Assembly: GCA_030428695.1 (NCBI GenBank)
Contig: JAUIEM010000325.1
Coordinates: 1-11,621 of the forward strand
Direction: 5' to 3'
DNA: 11,621 nt
Origin: a bacterium
GTDB lineage: Bacteria; Planctomycetota; J058; JAJDCP01
Shown here: positions 6,489 to 11,621 of the stretch, in pieces
Position numbering within the stretch: position 1 is the first letter of the stretch
How the letters are laid out: the number at the start of each line of letters is the position of its first letter
Notes under the pieces: model-generated
The model's input: the letters and a program-made list of their open reading frames with translations, nothing else
Databases searched by the model: none
Told to the model about the DNA's origin: nothing
Program-made: the position numbers and the translations under genes

Positions 6489-9400
6489 ATGATGGAGCGC
6501 GGCGCGGAGCAGTCCCGGAGAGCCTTTCCGACAGGCGGTGCGTCCCGGCGCGCCCTGCCCTTCCTCCTGCTCTTCCTCCTCTGCCTGGCCGTCCCGGCCC
6601 AGGAGGAGTACGCCTACATCGCCCGGGATGAAAGGCTCGAGGCGCTGATCGCCAAGCTCCGTCGCGGCACCGATCCGCGCGCCAACGTCGACTCCTTCCG
6701 CAGCGCCCTGACCTACCTCGAGCGCCAGCGCGAGAGCGACCCGAGCAGCACGGTCCAGATCCCGGTCGACGACGAGACCTGGCGCGACGCCCAGGAGGTG
6801 CTGCTCGAGGTCTTCGCCGCACAACCCGCGCCGGTGCGCGAGCTGTGGTTGCGGGAGGCGGAGCCGAAGGCCGAGGAGACCCTGCGCCGCCTGCGCCTGG
6901 TCGCCGGCCCGTCGGAGTGGCTCGAGGTCGCCCGGCTGTTCCCGCTGACGGCGACCGCCCAGCAGGTCCTGCTCGGCCAGGCCGACCGCGAGCTCGAGGC
7001 GGGCCGCTTCCGCGCCGCCTACGGCTACTGGACGACCCTGCTCGCCCACTACCCGGACGACGAGGCCCTGCACGCGGCGTCGGAACCCCGGCTCGCGCTG
7101 ATCCACGCCGCGCTCGGCCACGACCACGCCCCCGAGGACGACCCGTACGCCGCGCTCGGCCGCTTGCTCGGAGGGGTCCGCAGCAGCGAGGCCGAGCCCT
7201 TCTGGCCGGGGGCCGAGGCCTGGGACGAAGAGCTCCCGGTCGGCGGCGCCCGCGCCTTCCGGGTGCCGGTCGGGGACGCCGACGGGGTCTACCTCGCCGA
7301 CTCGAAGTCGCTGCTCGCGCTCAGCCCGAAGCTGCGCGAGCGCTACGATGTGCGCTTCGGGAGCCTCACCTCGCTGCCCGAGCGGGTCGACGCCCTGCGC
7401 TTCGCGCCGGCCATCGGTGAAGATCGCCTCTTCCTGACCGTGCACCGCAACGAGCCGGCCCGCTTCGTCGGACCGCTGCCGGAGGACCACGAGGCGGACT
7501 CGGAGACCGAGGCCGTCGCCGACCTGTTCGTCGCCGCCGTCGGCCATCCGACCGGGGTCGTGCTGTGGACCACCCTCGAGCGCACGGAGTGGGAAGAGCA
7601 CGCGCGCCGCCTCGAGCACCTGAGCAGCCCCGCGGTCGCCTCCGGCCGCGTGTACGCCGTCGGCAACCAGTGGGAGAACGAGGTCGCGAGCCACCTGTTC
7701 TGCTTCGACGGCGACAGCGGCGCGCTGTTGTTCAAGACCTTCCTCGGCTCGACCTCGCAGCTCGACATCCTCGCCCGCTCGCTGCTCGCGCCGCCGCCGC
7801 TCGCCGTCGACGACGCGATCTTCGCCGCGACCAACAACGGCAGCGTCGTCGCGGTCGCGGCCGGCACCGGGCGCATCCACTGGAGCTACACCTACCCGCT
7901 CGCCAGCAAACAGAGCCAGCTGTACCGGCAGCAGCGCGGCAGCACGCCGCTGTGCCCGCTGCTGATGGTCGGCTCGACGCTGGTCTGTTTCCCGCGCGAC
8001 AGCGAGCTGGTCTTCGGCCTCGACCGGCACACCGGCAAGCGGCTGTGGAGCCTGCCGAAGGAGAACATGCTGCGCGAGCCCCTCGGCGGCCACGGCTCCC
8101 TCGCCCTGTTCGCCGGCTCGACGGTGCTCGCCGTCGACGCGCGCACCGGCCTGGTCGCCTGGGAAGCGCCCGGGCCGCGCCGCCTCGCCGGGCGCGGGCT
8201 GGTCGCCGCCGGCCTCGCCTACGTGCCCGGGACGGACGCCCTGTCGATCTACGACGCCGGCAGCGGCGAGCGGCTCGCGCGCTTCGCCTGGACGGAGGAA
8301 CAGGCCGGCCATCTGTGGCTGGGGGAGGACGTCCTGTACAGCGCCTCCGGCACCCGCATCAGCGGCTTCGAGCGCCTGGCGAAGAGCGAGCGCGAGCTGC
8401 CGCGCGGGGCCGAGGGCACGCGCCGGCTGGCGGCCCTGCGCCTCGCCTACGGGCGGCTGCACGAGGCGCTCGCCCTGATGCGCGGCAGCGTGATGAAGAC
8501 CTCGGGGGCCGACCGCGACCTCGCCCTGGCGATGCTGATCGACATCCTCGCCGCCCGGGCCGCCGCGTTCGCGGCCGACGGGGAGCTCGAGCGCGCCGCG
8601 GCCGATCTGGCGGAAGCCGCCTCGCTGGCGACCGGCGAGCGCGCGGTCGAGCTCTACTGGCAGGCCGGGCTGCGCTTCGAGGCAGCGGGCCAGCCCGCGG
8701 CGGCGCTGGCCGCCTACCAGGAGCTGACCGAGCGCTTCGCCGACCGCAAGCTGCGCCTCGAAGGAGGCTTCACCGTGCCGGTCGCCCCGGTCGTCGGCGA
8801 GGCCCTGCAGCGGCTGGTCGCCGCGCAGCCGGACCTGTACCAGGCGCACTCCGTGCGCGCCCGCGAGCTGCTCGACAAGGCCCAGCGCAGCGACAGCGCC
8901 GAGGCCCTGCGCGCGGTGGTCACCCGCTTCCCGGCCAGCCGCGAGGCCGCCTTCGCCCAGTTCGACCTCGCCAGCTTCTACATGACCCGCCACGCCTGGG
9001 CCGACGCGATCGCCGAGTGGCGGCGCTTCCTGCGCCTCTTCCCCCGGGCGGCGCGGCGCGCGGACGGCCTCGCGGGCCTGGCCGAGGCGGCGGTGCGCGG
9101 CGGCTTCCGCGAGACCGCCGAGGCAGCGTTGCGGCGGCTGCGGAAGGAACATCCGCGCGACCTGGTCGGCGCGAGCCGGGTGCCGGTCGCCGCCTTCGTC
9201 GCCGAGCTCGAGCGCGACCTGGCCGAGGTCGGCGAGAGCGCCCTGCCGCTGCCCGCCCAGCCGCTGTGGACGACCGGCTCGGACCTCGGCATCAGCCGCG
9301 CCACCGTGCTGCGCGGGGCGAGCGCCTTCGCGGTGCTCGGGGATGACGCGCTGTTCGTCCGCCGTCAGGAGAGCGGTGACCTGCTCTGGCAGCTCGCCGG

Positions 9401-11339
9401 CGTCGCCTCCGCCGCCCTCGCCGAGGAGCGCGTCGCGCTGTTCGTCCGCCAGGGCCTCGAGCTGCGCGAGCTCGAGAGCGGGCGCCTGCTGTGGCGCTTC
9501 GAGGTCCCGCCGGCCGCGACCCACCTCGAGGAGGAGTTCCGCCCCGAGGTGCGGGTCGCGCGGCTCTTGTTCGTCGACGGCCGCGTGATCCTCGGCACCC
9601 GCGACGCGCGCATCTTCGCTTTCGACGCCGAGACCGGGGCGCCGGCCTGGGAGCGCGACGACGTCGGCTCCCTCGCCGAGGCCGGGGGGCTGTGGGACGG
9701 GCACCTGCTCGCCTTCGTACTCTCCCCCGGCCGGCTCGTCGCCCTCGACCCGACCGACGGCGCGATCCGTCGCGATATCGCCCTGCCCGCCGATGCTCAG
9801 CGCCTCAGCCGCCCGCCCCAGGCCGCGGGGGGGCGGGTGCTGTGTGTCGCGGGCGGGCGCCGGCTGCTCGCCTACGACGCCGATGGGACGCTCGCCTGGT
9901 CGCAGACCATCGAGGGGCGCTGGGTCGACCGGCCCGTGGCCTCGGCGGACGGGAGCCTGGTCGCGGTGATGCTGCAGCCCCAGGTCGGCGGCACGCAGAT
10001 GCTGGTGCTGCGGCTCGGAGACGGCGCGGTGCTGTGGCAGGACATGCCGGGCGAGAAGCGCATCCGGGCGCTCTACTTCGACCCGGACGGGCTGTACATC
10101 CACCGCGGCGAGATCCTCGACGGCGAGGTCTGCAGCTACGACCGCGATTCCGGCTTCCTGCGCTGGGTCTACACGGTGCCGGTCGGCGTCTCCCACGCCT
10201 TCGTCGGCTCGACGGCCGAGCACCTGCTGCTGTCGAACGTCGCCGCCGACGGCCCGGCGGCGGTCAGCGTGCTCGCCAAGGCGCGCGGGGTCGAGGTCGC
10301 CCAGGTCGGGCGCCTCGCGGACAAGCGCCTGGTCGCCGCCGCCCTGCTCGGCCCGCGGCTGGTGCTGGTCACCGACCGCGGCAGCTTCGCCTTCGGCACC
10401 CCCGACCCGCGCAGCCTCGAGGAGCGCATCGCCCTCCTGCTCGGCCGCCGTCCGCTGCCCGTCGAAGAGCGGGAAGAGCTCGCCTCCTGCTACCGTATGC
10501 TCGGCGACCCGGCGGCAGCGGTGCAGGTGCTCGGCGAGGCCCTCGAGATGCCCGGCCACCCGCCCCGGGTCGCCGCGCGCCTGCTGCACCAGATGATGGT
10601 CGCCCGCGAGCAGAGCATCGAGCGCCAGACCCCGGTGCTGACCTTGCGGCGGGTGCCGCGGCCGGCGGAGATCGACGGCGAGCTGACCGACTGGTGGCAG
10701 GAGAGCGAGGGCATCCCGCTGCGCTCGCCGACCTTCCTCACCCCGATGCAGGGCGTCGGCACGGCGAGCCGCTGGATGGGCGCGGAGGATCTGTCCGCGA
10801 CGATGTACCTCGGCTGGGACGAGCGCTACTTCTACCTGACCCTCGACGTCAGCGACAACATCCTGCGCCCCTACGACGGCGAGGCGGACTCCTGGATCGG
10901 CGACTGCCTGCTGATCGCCCTCGACCCCCAGAACAACCGCGGCGCCTGGTTCCGCCCCGACGACAACCTGCTCAGCCTGGCCCTGACCCTGCCCCCGAAG
11001 AAGAAGCCGGATGAAGAGGATGAGGGAAAGGCCGACGGCAAGTTCTTCGTCACCCGCAAGGACGACAACAGCGGCGCGATCTACGAGGTGCGGCTCGCCT
11101 GGCAGAGCGGCTACTTCGCCGAGGCCGGCGTCGCGATCGGGGACGAGGGCCCGCGCGACGGCTTCAGCTTCGGCTTCAACCTCGCCCTGACCGACGACGA
11201 CCACAACCGCGCGACCAAGGTGCTGTCCCTGACGCCGGGGTTGTTGCTGCACACCCGGAAGGACAACCTGTGGCCGGGCTTCGTGCCGAAGCACTTCGGC
11301 ACGCTGCGGGTCGAGCGGGAAGAGGGGCGCCAGCCGTAG
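6489..11339 (+). CDS. Giant exported PQQ-propeller/TPR/CBM9-like protein
   Basis: A 1616-residue secreted or periplasmic protein of unknown function. A signal peptide is clear: two Arg pairs (10-11 and 20-21), a hydrophobic core at 22 to 34, and a likely signal-peptidase I site VPA-QE at 37/38. No lipobox is present. Residues 45 to 215 are helical. About 250 to 610 hold PQQ-type blades (CFDGDSGALLFKTF, GLDRHTGKRLWSLP, VDARTGLVAWEAP). About 640 to 910 are Ala-rich TPR-like helices (QPAAALAAYQELTERFADRK, WADAIAEWRRFLRLFP). About 925 to 1305 form a second propeller with about seven blades (FDAETGAPAWE, YDADGTLAWSQ, YDRDSGFLRWVY). A short helical link follows, then a CBM9-like domain at about 1385 to 1610 (PAEIDGELTDWW, YLGWDERYFYLTLDVSDN), interrupted by a Lys/Asp/Glu loop near 1503 to 1518. 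GAGGAGG precedes two adjacent ATGs; the second, at 6492, has better spacing. It is probably a binding scaffold rather than an enzyme. Confidence 0.92.
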   Translation: MMERGAEQSRRAFPTGGASRRALPFLLLFLLCLAVPAQEEYAYIARDERLEALIAKLRRGTDPRANVDSFRSALTYLERQRESDPSSTVQIPVDDETWRDAQEVLLEVFAAQPAPVRELWLREAEPKAEETLRRLRLVAGPSEWLEVARLFPLTATAQQVLLGQADRELEAGRFRAAYGYWTTLLAHYPDDEALHAASEPRLALIHAALGHDHAPEDDPYAALGRLLGGVRSSEAEPFWPGAEAWDEELPVGGARAFRVPVGDADGVYLADSKSLLALSPKLRERYDVRFGSLTSLPERVDALRFAPAIGEDRLFLTVHRNEPARFVGPLPEDHEADSETEAVADLFVAAVGHPTGVVLWTTLERTEWEEHARRLEHLSSPAVASGRVYAVGNQWENEVASHLFCFDGDSGALLFKTFLGSTSQLDILARSLLAPPPLAVDDAIFAATNNGSVVAVAAGTGRIHWSYTYPLASKQSQLYRQQRGSTPLCPLLMVGSTLVCFPRDSELVFGLDRHTGKRLWSLPKENMLREPLGGHGSLALFAGSTVLAVDARTGLVAWEAPGPRRLAGRGLVAAGLAYVPGTDALSIYDAGSGERLARFAWTEEQAGHLWLGEDVLYSASGTRISGFERLAKSERELPRGAEGTRRLAALRLAYGRLHEALALMRGSVMKTSGADRDLALAMLIDILAARAAAFAADGELERAAADLAEAASLATGERAVELYWQAGLRFEAAGQPAAALAAYQELTERFADRKLRLEGGFTVPVAPVVGEALQRLVAAQPDLYQAHSVRARELLDKAQRSDSAEALRAVVTRFPASREAAFAQFDLASFYMTRHAWADAIAEWRRFLRLFPRAARRADGLAGLAEAAVRGGFRETAEAALRRLRKEHPRDLVGASRVPVAAFVAELERDLAEVGESALPLPAQPLWTTGSDLGISRATVLRGASAFAVLGDDALFVRRQESGDLLWQLAGVASAALAEERVALFVRQGLELRELESGRLLWRFEVPPAATHLEEEFRPEVRVARLLFVDGRVILGTRDARIFAFDAETGAPAWERDDVGSLAEAGGLWDGHLLAFVLSPGRLVALDPTDGAIRRDIALPADAQRLSRPPQAAGGRVLCVAGGRRLLAYDADGTLAWSQTIEGRWVDRPVASADGSLVAVMLQPQVGGTQMLVLRLGDGAVLWQDMPGEKRIRALYFDPDGLYIHRGEILDGEVCSYDRDSGFLRWVYTVPVGVSHAFVGSTAEHLLLSNVAADGPAAVSVLAKARGVEVAQVGRLADKRLVAAALLGPRLVLVTDRGSFAFGTPDPRSLEERIALLLGRRPLPVEEREELASCYRMLGDPAAAVQVLGEALEMPGHPPRVAARLLHQMMVAREQSIERQTPVLTLRRVPRPAEIDGELTDWWQESEGIPLRSPTFLTPMQGVGTASRWMGAEDLSATMYLGWDERYFYLTLDVSDNILRPYDGEADSWIGDCLLIALDPQNNRGAWFRPDDNLLSLALTLPPKKKPDEEDEGKADGKFFVTRKDDNSGAIYEVRLAWQSGYFAEAGVAIGDEGPRDGFSFGFNLALTDDDHNRATKVLSLTPGLLLHTRKDNLWPGFVPKHFGTLRVEREEGRQP

Positions 11340-11351
11340 GCGCGGTCCAGG

Positions 11352-11368
11352 GTAGGGGAGGGGTTTAC
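11352..11368 (+). repeat. GTAGGGG...GGTTTAC repeat, copy A
   Basis: GTAGGGGAGGGGTTTAC begins 12 bases after the stop codon of the secreted-protein gene and is identical over 17 bases to the copy at 11526 to 11542. Unlike that copy it lacks the C-rich second half, so it is a half-element. It runs straight into GAGACTGTCTC, the start of the inverted pair described separately. Confidence 0.6.
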
Positions 11369-11399
11369 GAGACTGTCTCACGGAACCCGGTGACGCACG
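11369..11399 (+). repeat. Left arm of an imperfect inverted pair
   Basis: This 31-base arm begins GAGACTGTCTCACG. It matches the reverse complement of 11567 to 11596 in about 23 of 30 aligned positions with one gap; the first 14 bases match in 12. The arm itself starts with a small palindrome, GAGAC-T-GTCTC. Together the arms enclose about 228 bp containing repeat copies B and C, a layout that recalls a decayed miniature element, though no target-site duplication is seen. Confidence 0.45.
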
Positions 11400-11423
11400 T
11401 CCCCACGCCTGCGGCGGGCGGGG

Positions 11424-11440
11424 GTAAACCACGCCCCTAC
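11424..11440 (-). repeat. GTAGGGG...GGTTTAC repeat, copy B (inverted)
   Basis: Read on the minus strand this is GTAGGGGCGTGGTTTAC, two mismatches from copies A and C. On that strand similarity to copy C continues on both sides: CCAAT before it, and CCCCGCCCGC after it, followed by a small CGCC-TGC-GGCG hairpin. The full element is thus about 40 bases (about 11403 to 11447) in opposite orientation to copy C. Confidence 0.6.
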
Positions 11441-11520
11441 ATTGGATTCCGACGCACACCACGGGTGATCTCGGACGTGCGGCATGCGAGCCACGCGTCG
11501 CTTGGGCTGATAGTCCTATC

Positions 11521-11562
11521 CGAATGTAGGGGAGGGGTTTACCCCCTCCCGCGAAGCGGGAG
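11521..11562 (+). repeat. GTAGGGG...GGTTTAC palindromic element, copy C (full length)
   Basis: This is the most complete copy. GTAGGGGAGGGGTTTAC (11526 to 11542) is followed by C-rich sequence that folds back. 11530 to 11537 pairs with 11543 to 11550 (8 bp, TTTAC loop). Alternatively CTCCCGC (11546 to 11552) pairs with GCGGGAG (11556 to 11562) around GAA. The two hairpins share bases and exclude one another. The form is REP-like: short, palindromic, intergenic and present in both orientations. Confidence 0.6.
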
Positions 11563-11566
11563 AAGG

Positions 11567-11596
11567 CGTACGTGACTGGACTCGTGAGACGGCCTC
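11567..11596 (-). repeat. Right arm of the imperfect inverted pair
   Basis: Its reverse complement begins GAGGCCGTCTCACG and aligns with the arm at 11369 to 11399. Directly outside it, TTTACCCCCGCCCG (11597 to 11610) equals the 3' half of the minus-strand reading of copy B, so a partial fourth GTTTAC-type repeat adjoins this arm just as copy A adjoins the left arm. The window ends 11 bases later. Confidence 0.42.
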
Positions 11597-11621
11597 TTTA
11601 CCCCCGCCCGTCTTCCGGACG

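Noticed and set aside
6489..11339. PQQ-dependent alcohol or glucose dehydrogenase
   Set aside because: Blade repeats are present but I see no adjacent Cys pair, calcium-site motif or heme-binding CxxCH. Two propellers split by TPR-like helices do not match the enzyme architecture.
5508..11462. A nearly 6-kb open frame on the minus strand antisense to the two rightward genes
   Set aside because: It lies opposite two well-recognised genes and its translation is Gly/Arg/Ala/Leu/Val-rich with no domain. In DNA with G or C at nearly every third position, stops are rare in the shadow frame.
11350..11621. CRISPR array
   Set aside because: Copies are few, in both orientations, unevenly spaced and internally palindromic. 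There are no regular spacers and no cas genes in the window.
1..11621. A defence island or prophage
   Set aside because: No restriction, Abi, retron, CBASS, integrase or structural phage genes are present, and base and codon use are uniform across all seven genes.

Overview
The window is very GC-rich bacterial DNA (roughly 70% or more by eye, with almost all third codon positions G or C). It carries seven protein genes in two divergent blocks and ends in an intergenic repeat cluster. I see no rRNA, tRNA, transposase, phage gene or CRISPR array. A membrane Hanks-type kinase next to a very large secreted protein with PQQ-type propellers, a TPR-like middle and a CBM9-like tail suggests Planctomycetota. 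Myxococcota or Acidobacteriota-like lineages remain possible; this is inference from gene style only.

Left block, minus strand, in order of transcription: a transmembrane Ser/Thr protein kinase (5325 to 3517), an SRAP/HMCES-family abasic-site protein (3507 to 2803), a class I/II PLP aminotransferase (2703 to 1489), a phospholipase/carboxylesterase-type alpha/beta hydrolase (1477 to 752) and a GNAT acetyltransferase (755 to 87). Spacing is tight: 9 bp, 99 bp, 11 bp, then an ATGA overlap. The 99-bp gap holds a good sigma70-like promoter and a well-spaced ribosome binding site for a TTG start. The block may therefore be two units: kinase plus SRAP, and aminotransferase plus hydrolase plus GNAT.

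Centre, 5326 to 5504: a 179-bp divergent control region with two hairpin-forming inverted repeats. The first overlaps the -10 of a candidate kinase promoter.

Right block, plus strand: a RlaP/YcgL-type nucleotidyltransferase (5505 to 6452), then a 1616-residue exported protein (6489 to 11339). They are 36 bp apart, and a weak promoter candidate overlaps the end of the first gene.

Right end, 11340 to 11621: no gene. It holds at least three copies of a GTAGGGG...GGTTTAC palindromic repeat, plus an inverted pair of about 30 bp, resembling REP- or MITE-like intergenic elements.

How the genes work together is mostly unresolved. The kinase senses something outside the membrane through a non-catalytic domain. 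SRAP protects abasic sites in single-stranded DNA. The other left-block genes look metabolic. No defence or other recognised multi-gene system is evident. The items most worth a second look are the giant secreted protein, the RlaP homologue without RtcB nearby, the divergent hairpin region, the internal promoter that fixes a TTG start, and the repeat cluster.
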